From assembly GCF_042678945.1 (NCBI RefSeq), contig NZ_JBHTLM010000001.1, positions 124,001 through 188,000 of the forward strand: 64,000 nucleotides of DNA, read 5' to 3'. Made by a program: the position numbers and the translations under genes. The notes under the pieces are model-generated. The model ran no database searches, had not been told where the DNA came from, and saw nothing but the letters and a program-made list of their open reading frames with translations. Below are positions 34,590 through 41,990 of this stretch, piece by piece; positions within the stretch are counted from its first letter, which is position 1; every line of letters starts with the position of its first letter. This stretch comes from Fontibacillus puldeungensis (GTDB taxonomy: Bacteria > Bacillota > Bacilli > Paenibacillales > Paenibacillaceae).

Positions 34590-34850
34590 AAGTATACGCT
34601 TAAGCAAATGAAGAAAAGGAACGGGGTTTTAGATCTGCTGATGGTTTTAAATGCATTTAATACAGTTAAACAGCGCCTTATTGGAAGTATTGAGCATTTA
34701 AATGCAAAAAGTACATCTAAAAGGAATAAAATAACCCTTTTCATACAAATTAGCCCAATTTAAATGTACATTTTGCATCTAAAATCCCAAAAACCACATT
34801 TTGCCCAGAAATAGATGTACTAAATACATTTAATGGTGAATGGTGAGAGG
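34590..34850. repeat. AT-rich cluster of related short repeats
   Basis: This non-coding stretch holds several variants of the same words: AAATGCATTTAA (about 34648), CATTTAAATGCAAAAAGTAC and ACATCTAAAA (about 34695-34720), ATTTAAATGTACATTTTGCA and ATCTAAAA (about 34758-34785), AGATGTACTAAATACATTTA (about 34812-34832). GTAC and GCAT blocks alternate with TTTAAATG. No protein-coding character, terminal repeats or target-site duplication was recognised. It might be a decayed MITE-like element or a dispersed intergenic repeat. Confidence 0.4.
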
Positions 34851-34980
34851 GGAAAGAACCTAAGAACCTAAATGGATGCGAGCAAACGCAAAAACTACCG
34901 AGTTTCAAAAGCTGCAGGGAGCAGGGCGTAGAACAAAAAAAGGGTATGGGGCTCAAACGTGCAATCCGTCTTTAAAAAGC

Positions 34981-35036
34981 TTGACGGGGAAATAGGTTGG
35001 TACTACAATATGAATGAATAATTTTTTATTCATTCA
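34981..35036 (+). promoter_or_regulatory. Promoter and TetR-type operator
   Basis: TTGACG (34981-34986), 17 nt, TACAAT (35004-35009) form a strong sigma-A promoter. Immediately after is an inverted repeat TGAATGAAT-N8-ATTCATTCA (35011-35036) that covers the predicted start site. Since a TetR gene is the second gene of this transcript, autorepression through this operator is the likely arrangement. Confidence 0.7.
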
Positions 35037-35070
35037 CTAGCTTGTGTTATGTGTAGGAGGGTGGCCTCTA

Positions 35071-35841
35071 ATGAAAAAAGTTACCGCGTTTATGGGTAGT
35101 GCTCGAAAGAAGGCAACTTATGAAGCCGTCCGTGAATTTGAGAAATATATGAAATCGTACACGGAGATTGACTTAGAGTATGTTTGGTTAAAAGACTATA
35201 GGCTTGATTATTGTATAGGCTGCAAGCAGTGTTTTGATAAAGGTGAACAATTTTGCCCTCTACGGGATGACCGCGATTTGCTGATTGATAAAATCAACCA
35301 TTCCGACGGAGTTATTTTCGCCACACCGAATTACTCATTTCATGTTTCGGCGCCAATGAAGAATCTATTGGATCGGCTCGCATTTATTTTTCATCGGCCG
35401 CGTTTTTTCGGCAAAGCCTCTACGGCCATTGTCACGCAGGGTATTTTCGGAGGCGGCGCGATTGTGAAGTATCTCGGCAATATGGGAGAAAATTTTGGAT
35501 TCAGAGTTTCGAAAGGCTGCGCTCTAAAGACACTGGAGCCTATAACAACGGCTATCCGGGACAAGAATTCACACAAAATCAAAAAGGCTGCCGCGAGATT
35601 TTACAAAGTGCTTATGCATCCTGAACCTCCATCTCCTTCTTTTTTCAGACTGATGATGTTCCGGATGTCCAGGACAAGTATGAAAGTAATGCTCAGCGAC
35701 AAATATTGTGATTATCGGCACTACAAGGAAAAAGGCTGGTTTGAGTCGGATTATTATTACGATGTTTCCTTGGGGCCCGTCAAAAAACTGGCAGGACGGA
35801 TTTTTGATTATATGGGACGTCTGATGTCCAGACAAAATTAG
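35071..35841 (+). CDS. Iron-sulfur/NADPH-dependent FMN reductase-like flavoprotein
   Basis: A 256-residue flavodoxin-fold protein: 'VTAFMGSARKKATYEA' is the FMN phosphate loop, 'YCIGCKQCFDKGEQFCPLRDD' is a Cys-rich segment (C-x2-C-x2-C-x7-C) as in iron-sulfur flavoproteins, and 'ATPNYSFHVSAPMKNLLDRL' is typical of NADPH-dependent FMN reductases. The C-terminal 80 residues are an added basic helical region. Start ATG 35071 follows AGGAGGGTGG. It is the first gene of a three-gene TetR-controlled operon. Confidence 0.85.
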   Translation: MKKVTAFMGSARKKATYEAVREFEKYMKSYTEIDLEYVWLKDYRLDYCIGCKQCFDKGEQFCPLRDDRDLLIDKINHSDGVIFATPNYSFHVSAPMKNLLDRLAFIFHRPRFFGKASTAIVTQGIFGGGAIVKYLGNMGENFGFRVSKGCALKTLEPITTAIRDKNSHKIKKAAARFYKVLMHPEPPSPSFFRLMMFRMSRTSMKVMLSDKYCDYRHYKEKGWFESDYYYDVSLGPVKKLAGRIFDYMGRLMSRQN

Positions 35842-35888
35842 CAAAACGGCGCCGACTTAATAAGCAGAACATATAGGAGGATCATTCA

Positions 35889-36461
35889 TTGAAGGATACG
35901 AGAAAAGACATATTTGATTGCGGAAAAGAACTGTTCAGTCTAAACGGCTTTAAGGATACCAATGTATCCGATATAACAAAAGCGGCGGGAATCGGGACGG
36001 GTACGTTTTACAATTACTACTCCTCTAAAGAGGATCTTTTCATGACGATATTTATGGAAGAAAACGAAAAGCTTAAGAAAGACATTCTGGAATCCATTAA
36101 CCCGGATGAAGATCCGCTGATTTTAGTTAAAGAATTAATGTCACTGAATTTGAAAGGCATGAATTCGAATCCAATCCTGAAGGAATGGTACAACAAGGAC
36201 GTGTTCAGCAAAATAGAGCAGCATTTCCGTGAGAAAAAAGGCCTGGAACAGGTTAATTTCATGTACAACAGTTTTTCGGAGATCATCAAAAAATGGCAAA
36301 CTGAAGGGAAAATGAGGAACGATATTGACAGCGAGACCATTATGGCTATTTTCACAGCCATCGTTACCGTCGAAACCCATAAGGAGGAAATCGGACTTCA
36401 ACATTTCCCGCAGATTATAGATTACCTTACAGAGTTTACGCTAAAAGGCCTCACCAGTTAG
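35889..36461 (+). CDS. TetR-family transcriptional regulator
   Basis: A 190-residue regulator. The HTH is 'IFDCGKELFSLNGFKDTNVSDITKAAGIGTGTFYNYYSSKEDLFMTIF' at the N-terminus; the remaining 130 residues are the helical ligand-binding and dimerisation domain. It has a TTG start (35889) with AGGAGGATC upstream. It most likely binds the inverted repeat at 35011-35036 and controls both flanking flavoprotein genes. Confidence 0.92.
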   Translation: MKDTRKDIFDCGKELFSLNGFKDTNVSDITKAAGIGTGTFYNYYSSKEDLFMTIFMEENEKLKKDILESINPDEDPLILVKELMSLNLKGMNSNPILKEWYNKDVFSKIEQHFREKKGLEQVNFMYNSFSEIIKKWQTEGKMRNDIDSETIMAIFTAIVTVETHKEEIGLQHFPQIIDYLTEFTLKGLTS

Positions 36462-36500
36462 TTCGTAATGATATAACGATGGTATAGGAGGATTTGGAAA

Positions 36501-36977
36501 ATGAGTACGTTAATCGCTTATGCAAGCAAATACGGATTTACAAAAGCATGCGCTGAGAGGCTTGCCAAACAACTTGATGAAAAGGTAGACATCATGGATT
36601 TGAACAGTCAACGTCCCAATCTTGCACTGTACGATAAGGTGATCGTCGGAGGCTCAATCTATGCGGGGAGGATTCGCAAGCCTACGGCGCGATTCTGCTC
36701 CGAAAATCTCAATATTCTGAAGGGAAAAAAGCTTGGCCTCTTTATATGCGGCATGGCTGACGGAAATGACGCCCTGAAACAGCTCGAGTCCGCTTTCCCT
36801 AAAGAACTGCTATCCGCCGCTATCGCTAAGGAGTCTTTTGGCGGAGAATATGATTTTAGTAAAATGAATTTTCTGGAGCGCTTTATAATTAAGAAGATTT
36901 CCGGCTCAGATAAAAACCAGTCACGCATGATGGAAGAAAGCATAGCCCGCTTTGCCGTTCAGATTAATAATGCATGA
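36501..36977 (+). CDS. Flavodoxin-domain protein (protoporphyrinogen dehydrogenase-like)
   Basis: A 158-residue flavodoxin-like protein: 'TLIAYASKYGFTKACAERLA' is the FMN-binding T/S-x-x-G loop with the layout of HemG-type flavodoxins, 'DKVIVGGSIYAGRIRKP' and 'KGKKLGLFICGMADGND' complete the site. HemG-type proteins oxidise protoporphyrinogen IX; here linkage to TetR and a flavoprotein suggests a redox or stress role. SD is AGGAGGATTTG. Confidence 0.82.
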   Translation: MSTLIAYASKYGFTKACAERLAKQLDEKVDIMDLNSQRPNLALYDKVIVGGSIYAGRIRKPTARFCSENLNILKGKKLGLFICGMADGNDALKQLESAFPKELLSAAIAKESFGGEYDFSKMNFLERFIIKKISGSDKNQSRMMEESIARFAVQINNA

Positions 36978-37027
36978 TTGCAAACCAAAGTTTAGCGTTA
37001 TGGCAAATTCTTAAAGGGGCACTTTTT

Positions 37028-37076
37028 GTACAGCAAAACATGAGAGAAGTATTTAGTTCATCTTTTGTGGCCAAAT
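37028..37076 (+). pseudogene. 3' fragment of a paralogue of the gene at 51509-52024
   Basis: The translated stretch 'VQQNMREVFSSSFVAKS' matches 'VQQKMREVFGSSFVPK', the last residues of the membrane-anchored protein at 51509-52024, and the nucleotide match is over 80 percent by eye. Nothing else of that gene is present here. It is a short fossil in the interval between the flavodoxin gene and the minus-strand cluster. Confidence 0.55.
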
Positions 37077-37105
37077 CGTGCCCTTACTTGCCTGTGTTCT
37101 AGCTA

Positions 37106-37390
37106 TTATTTTATGGCTTTCCGCAGCTTCTTACCACAAAAATAAAACAATAATGCAATAGGTATGGATATCGGAAAAGCCCACAAATCAGGGACTTCCC
37201 AGTTGCCAATTTTAAATGCCGCAAAAGACATATCAAAGCCTAATAATGATCCGGCAGTTATAGCAATTCCCCCGACTAAAGCTAAAAAAACACATAAATA
37301 GAAACACCCTGCTAACACGTTTAAAAACGTTCCTCCAACACTTGTCCCTCTGCTCGTACGGTTAAAGTCTTGCATTTTTTTGACGTCCAT
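37106..37390 (-). CDS. Small membrane protein, two helices
   Basis: A 94-residue protein of unknown function: a short polar N-terminus ('DVKKMQDFNRTSRGTSVGG'), a hydrophobic segment 'TFLNVLAGCFYLCVFLALVGGIAITAG', and a second one 'PDLWAFPISIPIALLFYFCGK' ending in a basic tail. ATG 37390 is preferred over 37399, as AAAGGA lies about 10 nt upstream of it. It is the last of a minus-strand series with the ABC-2 genes. Confidence 0.6.
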   Translation of the reverse strand: MDVKKMQDFNRTSRGTSVGGTFLNVLAGCFYLCVFLALVGGIAITAGSLLGFDMSFAAFKIGNWEVPDLWAFPISIPIALLFYFCGKKLRKAIK

Positions 37391-37424
37391 CAAGCACATT
37401 TCCTTTCAAATTTATATACTGTAT

Positions 37425-37604
37425 TTAATTTAAAAATCTTAAAGCATTTGCCCCTGCGGTAATGAGCGCACACACACCGGCAAGCATAACCCATGAGCAA
37501 TACTTGCACTTCTTGCCGCTCTTTTTTGCCGCTAAAAACATAAAACCTCCAATGACTAGTAATATCACACCTAAGATTACGCCTAAGATAATGCCAATTT
37601 TCAT
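37425..37604 (-). CDS. Small two-helix membrane protein with CxxC
   Basis: A 59-residue protein, ATG 37604 with GGAGG 7 nt upstream (this SD overlaps the end of the permease gene). Two hydrophobic stretches ('IGIILGVILGVILLVIGGFMF' starts; 'VMLAGVCALITAGANAL') flank a basic loop 'KKSGKKCKYC'. It sits 3 bp after the permease stop and is likely translationally linked with it. No family recognised. Confidence 0.6.
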   Translation of the reverse strand: MKIGIILGVILGVILLVIGGFMFLAAKKSGKKCKYCSWVMLAGVCALITAGANALRFLN

Positions 37605-37607
37605 GAC

Positions 37608-38300
37608 CTAAACCTCCATTTCTTTAATCTGTTTACTTGTTGAAAAGGCAAATATAAGTCCGATAGCAAATAGGAGAATCACGCCGATAAGTACATAGAT
37701 ATTTACACCCAGCCCTGTCAGGACATTTCCCAATACAGCAGAAAGGATGATGGCCGTAACGATGGTGGTAGAAACGGATTTATGAATAAAGCCGATTCTC
37801 AAAGCAATGAAACTAACGGAAATAATTGCCAGGATGTTGGCGGCAGCATTAATGATCTGCGATAGAACCAGAGTCAACGTGATATGGCCGCTCAGAATAG
37901 GAAATAGACTCTCAGTCAGAAAAAATAAAGCGTTGGGAACGATGGTGGACAATAAATATCCAAATGTAATAAACCCAACGACCAAAACCAATTTTGCCAT
38001 GAACATTTTTGACCTTGATACCGGATATGAAAATAGCAGCAGCGCCCTTTTTTGGCTGTAATCCTCAATAATGAATTTGGCATATATGACCACCGAGAAT
38101 ACGGTAAATACAATAAAGGCGACTCCTCTGTGCAGCCTCAGGATGTTTTCATAATTCATAAATTCAATCTCGTGCTCCACCTTGGTAATGGTTGCAATCA
38201 TATACAAAAACCCGGTCATGGCTGCGAAAATCACGGCGAGAGCAATATAGTAGGGCTTTAGTTTGTTTCGTTTCAGCTCCAGTTTAATCAGCGTTTTCAT
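37608..38300 (-). CDS. ABC-2 type transporter permease
   Basis: A 230-residue permease with six predicted helices, beginning 'MKTLIKLELKRNKLKPYYIALAVIFA' (the usual ABC-2 amphipathic start) and including 'YAKFIIEDYSQKRALLLFSYPVSRSKMFMAKLVLV', the conserved coupling region. It overlaps the ATPase gene by 17 bp. Because the ATPase gene is broken at its 5' end, the pair may be non-functional. Substrate unknown; such pairs often give peptide antibiotic immunity. Confidence 0.8.
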   Translation of the reverse strand: MKTLIKLELKRNKLKPYYIALAVIFAAMTGFLYMIATITKVEHEIEFMNYENILRLHRGVAFIVFTVFSVVIYAKFIIEDYSQKRALLLFSYPVSRSKMFMAKLVLVVGFITFGYLLSTIVPNALFFLTESLFPILSGHITLTLVLSQIINAAANILAIISVSFIALRIGFIHKSVSTTIVTAIILSAVLGNVLTGLGVNIYVLIGVILLFAIGLIFAFSTSKQIKEMEV

Positions 38301-38940
38301 TCGATTTCATCACCCCTCCCATGACCTCAAAGTAGTAATCCTCCAAGCCGTTGGAATACCGCTTTTTGATGTCGCTCATTTTTACCTGTTCTTGTACAAT
38401 CCCATCTGCCAAAATCCCTACTGTATCGGCTATATATTCCACTTCGCTTAACGCGTGGCTGGAAAGGAGTATAGTTTTACCCTGCTCCTCAGTAAGCTTC
38501 TTAAACAGCTCCCGCATATCGCGAATCCCCTGGGGGTCCAGACCGTTGACGGGTTCATCCAAAATCAGAATCCGGGGGTTATGGATCATCGCCCTCGCTA
38601 TAGCAAGACGTGCTCGCATCCCTAAAGAAAACTTGGACACCGGACGATCATCAATATCCCCCAATCCTACTAAGGCAAGGGCTTGAGAAACATCTCCATC
38701 GGCGGTCATATAAGCCAGGTGAATTTTTAAATTTTCTTCGGCACTCAAATGCTCATAAAACACAGGAGTTTCAATGGATAACCCTACGTTTTTTAAAATC
38801 TCATTGTTATGCTTTTCCGTATCCAACCCCAAAATATTGACGAAGCCTGCATCCTTATGAAGAAGTCCTAGCATTAGTTTGAAAACCGTCGTTTTCCCTG
38901 CCCCGTTTGCGCCTAAAAAAACCGTGTATTTTTATTCTCT
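38284..38940 (-). pseudogene. ABC transporter ATP-binding gene, broken at the 5' end
   Basis: Walker A ('FLGANGAGKTTVFKLMLG'), signature ('SKFSLGMRARLAIARAM') and Walker B ('RILILDEPVNGLDPQG') are all present, but the frame carrying Walker A has an in-frame TAA five codons upstream and no start. Upstream coding-like sequence ('SFRLENKNTRFF') continues in another frame; adding one T to the T7 run at 38917-38923 would join the two. The first 15 or so residues expected of the family are not recognisable. An internal ATG at 38874 would lack Walker A. The gene is therefore most likely dead. Confidence 0.7.
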
Positions 38941-39030
38941 AGCCTGAAGGATGTCAATAAAGCCCAAAAGTTTGCTGGGTGTCGTATGAATTCATGCTCG
39001 CTTTTTTAAGAAGGATGCTGCATTCGGGCG

Positions 39031-39039
39031 TGCTATAAT
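39031..39039 (+). promoter_or_regulatory. Extended -10 promoter of the two-component operon
   Basis: TGCTATAAT (TGN plus a perfect -10) lies 38 bp upstream of the response regulator ATG. No good -35 is seen, as expected for extended -10 promoters. A single TTTAAGAAGG near 39004-39013 resembles one unit of the operator repeats found further downstream. Confidence 0.5.
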
Positions 39040-39076
39040 AGATTCGGTTATTCACGTTAATTGTGGAGGAACAAAA

Positions 39077-39751
39077 ATGCCTAAATACGACTGTTTAATC
39101 GTTGATGATGAAGAAGCGTTGTCGATAAGCACCTGTGAGTACTTGAATATGTTTGGAGTGAAAACCTATTGGGCAGCCGATGAGAAAGCCTGTTTTGATT
39201 TTTTAGCCGAGAACCGAACGGACTTAATCTTACTGGATATCAATCTGGGGCAGTCCTCCGGATTTGAAGTATGCAAAAAGCTGAGAAGCACAACCAATAT
39301 ACCTATTTTGTTCATAAGCGCACGAACGAGTGACGATGATGTGCTGCTCGCTCTAAACATTGGTGGAGACGACTATATCCAGAAGCCATACGCACTCAGC
39401 ATTATTTTGGCGAAAGTAAAAACGGTATTAAAAAGGTATAGGAGCGATGCGGATCGCCTAAACTTTGGCAGCTTTACAATGGATCTTACCGCGGAAAAGC
39501 TGATGAAGGCTGGCAACGAAGTTAAATTAAAGGCCATGGAGTTTAAGCTGCTCGCTTACCTCATCCAAAATAAAAATCGCCCTCTTTCCAAAGAGGAATT
39601 GTTCTCTAACGTTTGGAACGACGCCATTACGAGTGACGGGACCTTAAATGTCCATATCCGCAAGCTGCGTGAAAAAATTGAAGAAAATCCTAATGATCCG
39701 CGTTATATTAAGACGATCTGGGGAACCGGTTATGTGTTTGAAGCCGACTAG
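39077..39751 (+). CDS. OmpR-family response regulator
   Basis: A 224-residue response regulator. Receiver domain: acidic pocket 'VDDEE', phospho-acceptor D54 in 'LILLDINLG', 'FISART' and 'YIQKPY'. The C-terminal winged helix (about 130-224) includes 'KAMEFKLLAYLIQNKNRPLSKEELFSNVW' and 'TLNVHIRKLREKI'. SD is GGAGGAAC. It overlaps functionally with the kinase 9 bp downstream. Its likely target is the four-fold 11-bp direct repeat found ahead of each copy of the ABC ATPase gene. Confidence 0.93.
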   Translation: MPKYDCLIVDDEEALSISTCEYLNMFGVKTYWAADEKACFDFLAENRTDLILLDINLGQSSGFEVCKKLRSTTNIPILFISARTSDDDVLLALNIGGDDYIQKPYALSIILAKVKTVLKRYRSDADRLNFGSFTMDLTAEKLMKAGNEVKLKAMEFKLLAYLIQNKNRPLSKEELFSNVWNDAITSDGTLNVHIRKLREKIEENPNDPRYIKTIWGTGYVFEAD

Positions 39752-39760
39752 GGGTGGAAG

Positions 39761-41029
39761 ATGAGAATCAAGAAGGTAACGATTCTGGGCTTAGCCATTC
39801 TATTTATGGGGATCAGTGTCATTCTTCTTATGTTTCGCAGCTTACATGATGAAGGCATTGATGTGGTTGCTGTGAACGATATTACACAATCGCTTGCTGA
39901 ACATTGGGGAAGTCTGGACCCAGCGGAATTACCAGGCCAGCAATACAAGCTCGATTATGTCGTACTCGATAAACACGGGGATTTCACTTTGGCAACCAGA
40001 CGTGGATTAAATGAGCGTATTGACTCTGCCATACAGCACAGAGATACGATCGTGGATATTGTGCAAAATGATGGTACGGTGTTGGGAAAATTAATAATTT
40101 ACAATAATGCACGTGAGCAATGGGAGAATTATCGAGATAAAGTGCTTATTTTTTTTGGGGCAATTGTGATTTTTATCACTTTGTTTTGCGCTGTCTATGC
40201 GATCTATATCGACAGATCGATTTATCGTCCGTTTCGTAAACTGCAAGCATTTTCTCGTCATGTGGCAGAGGGTAAGCTGGATATGCCGCTCGAAATGGAA
40301 AAGCGCAACGGGTTTGGCGCATTCACAGAAAGCTTTGACTTAATGCGAGAAGAGCTCGCCAAGGCACGTGAAAATGAAAGATTGGCTAATCAGAGCAAGA
40401 AGGAGCTGGTAGCCTCACTTAGCCATGATATAAAAACTCCTGTCGCCTCCATTAAGGCGGTTTCCGAGGTGATGATGCTGAAATCTGCGAATGAGGCTGA
40501 CAAACGCCAGCTGGAAGTGATTAATTCAAAAGCGGACCAGATCAACACACTGATCACGAATATGTTTAACGCTACTTTAGAAGAGCTGCAGGAGCTAAAC
40601 GTTACCGTAACGGAGGAGTCGAGTATAACACTGGGCGATTTAGTTCGAAATGTTGATTACAATAATCGAGCAGCGGTATCGCCTATTCCTGAATGCATTG
40701 TGCTCGTAGATATGCAGCGCCTGATGCAGGTCGTTGACAATGTAATTAGCAACTCCTATAAATACGCGGGAACCTCCATTAGTGTATCGCCAAGCATCCA
40801 AGGCCAATACCTGGAGTTCGAGTTCCGAGACTATGGACAGGGGGTCTCCCCGGAGGAAGTCCCACTGCTATGTAACAAATTCTACCGCGCCAAAAATGCA
40901 GTAGGCAAAAGCGGCACAGGACTTGGTCTGTACATATCCAAATATCTGATGAGTAAAATGTCCGGAAGCATGGAATGCAGGAATGTGGACGGTGGCTTTG
41001 CGGTAGTTTTAAGATTACTAATCGCGTAG
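39761..41029 (+). CDS. Sensor histidine kinase
   Basis: A 422-residue membrane kinase: helix 1 (about 5-27), an extracytoplasmic domain of about 100 residues, helix 2 (about 128-150), HAMP-like linker ('RSIYRPFRKLQAFSRHVAEGKLDMP'), phospho-acceptor H222 in 'ASLSHDIKTPVASIK', N-box 'DNVISNSYKYAG', 'FRDYGQGVSPEE', and 'KSGTGLGLYISKYLMSKMSG'. The sizeable external domain distinguishes it from intramembrane-sensing BceS-type kinases. Parts of this gene recur as fragments at 43670-43807 and 44985-45050. Confidence 0.93.
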   Translation: MRIKKVTILGLAILFMGISVILLMFRSLHDEGIDVVAVNDITQSLAEHWGSLDPAELPGQQYKLDYVVLDKHGDFTLATRRGLNERIDSAIQHRDTIVDIVQNDGTVLGKLIIYNNAREQWENYRDKVLIFFGAIVIFITLFCAVYAIYIDRSIYRPFRKLQAFSRHVAEGKLDMPLEMEKRNGFGAFTESFDLMREELAKARENERLANQSKKELVASLSHDIKTPVASIKAVSEVMMLKSANEADKRQLEVINSKADQINTLITNMFNATLEELQELNVTVTEESSITLGDLVRNVDYNNRAAVSPIPECIVLVDMQRLMQVVDNVISNSYKYAGTSISVSPSIQGQYLEFEFRDYGQGVSPEEVPLLCNKFYRAKNAVGKSGTGLGLYISKYLMSKMSGSMECRNVDGGFAVVLRLLIA

Positions 41030-41035
41030 CAAGAT

Positions 41036-41074
41036 TTAAGAATTGGTTAAGAACCGATTAAAGACCCGTTAAGG
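41036..41074 (+). promoter_or_regulatory. Four 11-bp-spaced direct repeats (response-regulator operator), copy A
   Basis: TTAAGA, TTAAGA, TTAAAG and TTAAGG begin at 41036, 41047, 41058 and 41069, exactly one helical turn apart, and are followed by a -10-like TAAGAT (41085-41090). This is the layout of OmpR/PhoP-class operators in Gram-positives. The same four repeats in the same phase precede copies B and C of the module. Confidence 0.7.
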
Positions 41075-41088
41075 ACTTACAAGCTAAG

Positions 41089-41120
41089 ATAAGGCTGTAA
41101 CTAACAGTCTTATTTTTATT
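41089..41120 (+). terminator. Leader hairpin, copy A (shortened)
   Basis: ATAAGGCTGT pairs with ACAGTCTTAT (one G-U) with a 5-nt loop and is followed by TTTTATT. Compared with copies B and C the central part of the hairpin (about 24-30 nt) is deleted. It would end the kinase transcript or attenuate transcription into the ATPase gene. Confidence 0.7.
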
Positions 41121-41133
41121 AGGGGGCCAAGTC

Positions 41134-41548
41134 ATGAACCAAGCCATTATCACTACCAACAAACTTAGCAAAACGTTTTCCAGCGGGGGCGTCCAGCAGC
41201 ATGTACTTAAAAATCTCGATTTGGAGATATTTGCGGGAGATTTTACCGTTATTATGGGTTCTTCCGGTGCGGGAAAATCCACACTGATGTATGCCTTATC
41301 CGGGATGGACAAGCCGACGCTCGGCTCTATTACATTTTTTGATCAGGAGATCGCAAAGCTATCCAATGATAAACTGGCAGTGTTTCGTAGAGCAAATTGC
41401 GGCTTTGTATTTCAACAAATGTTCCTGCTCGACAATATGAGTATACTGGACAACATTCTTGCCGCGGGGCTGCTTGTCAGCAATGACAGAAAGGCGATTA
41501 CAGCAAGAGCCAAGGATCTGCTTACGCAGGTGGGGTTAACTGAAACCA
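41134..41548 (+). pseudogene. Truncated ABC ATPase gene, copy A
   Basis: The first 138 codons differ at only five residues from the intact ATPase at 45189-45947, including Walker A 'GSSGAGKST' and the Q-loop 'FVFQQMFLLD'. After '...VGLTET' homology ends at 41548 and exonuclease III sequence begins in a different frame. The signature motif, Walker B and H-loop are missing, so no active ATPase can be made; translation would run on to a stop at 41646. Confidence 0.9.
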
Positions 41549-41905
41549 GAGCCGGTGCTGGTGTGCGGAGACCTGAATGTAGCCCATCAGGAGATCGATT
41601 TGAAGAATGCCAAAGCCAACCGCGGGAATTCGGGCTTTACCGATGAAGAACGCGGAAAGATGACCGTACTCTTGGACTCGGGATTTATGGATACGTACCG
41701 ACACCTTCATCCCGATCAGGAAGGAGCCTACACCTGGTGGTCTTATATGCCGAAGATCAGAGAACGGAATGTAGGCTGGCGAATCGATTACTTCCTGGCC
41801 TCTTTACGGCTTGCACCGCAGCTGGTACTGGCGGGGATAGAATGCAGCGTATTGGGCAGTGATCATTGCCCGGTGGTTTTGCAGCTTGAGGCTATGCCAG
41901 AATAA
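41549..41905 (+). pseudogene. exoA: Exodeoxyribonuclease III (ExoA) 3' fragment
   Basis: The frame encodes the C-terminal 118 residues of an ExoIII-type AP endonuclease: 'VLVCGDLNVAHQEIDL' (active-site D and N), 'GAYTWWSYMPKIRERNVGWR', 'IDYFL' and 'LGSDHCPVVLQL' (catalytic D-H pair). The N-terminal half of about 130 residues is absent, replaced by the 5' part of the ABC ATPase gene. No SD precedes it. This is the downstream side of a DNA rearrangement. Confidence 0.88.
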
Positions 41906-41931
41906 AATGTAGTTTTGGAATAAAACTAAAC

Positions 41932-41972
41932 AAGGGCCGTGCATCCCATCTCAGGGGTGTACGGCCCTTTGC
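41932..41972. terminator. Intrinsic terminator
   Basis: AAGGGCCGTGCATCCC pairs with GGGGTGTACGGCCCTT and is followed by TTTG. It is bidirectional between the exoA fragment (where it was probably the native exoA terminator) and the convergent serine hydrolase gene. Confidence 0.75.
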
Positions 41973-41990
41973 ATGACTTCAGGTGTTCGT

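Noticed and set aside
41036..41074. Very short CRISPR or tandem repeat array
   Set aside because: The units are 6 bp with 5-bp spacers in exact helical phase upstream of a gene and occur in three leaders, which fits a regulatory operator.
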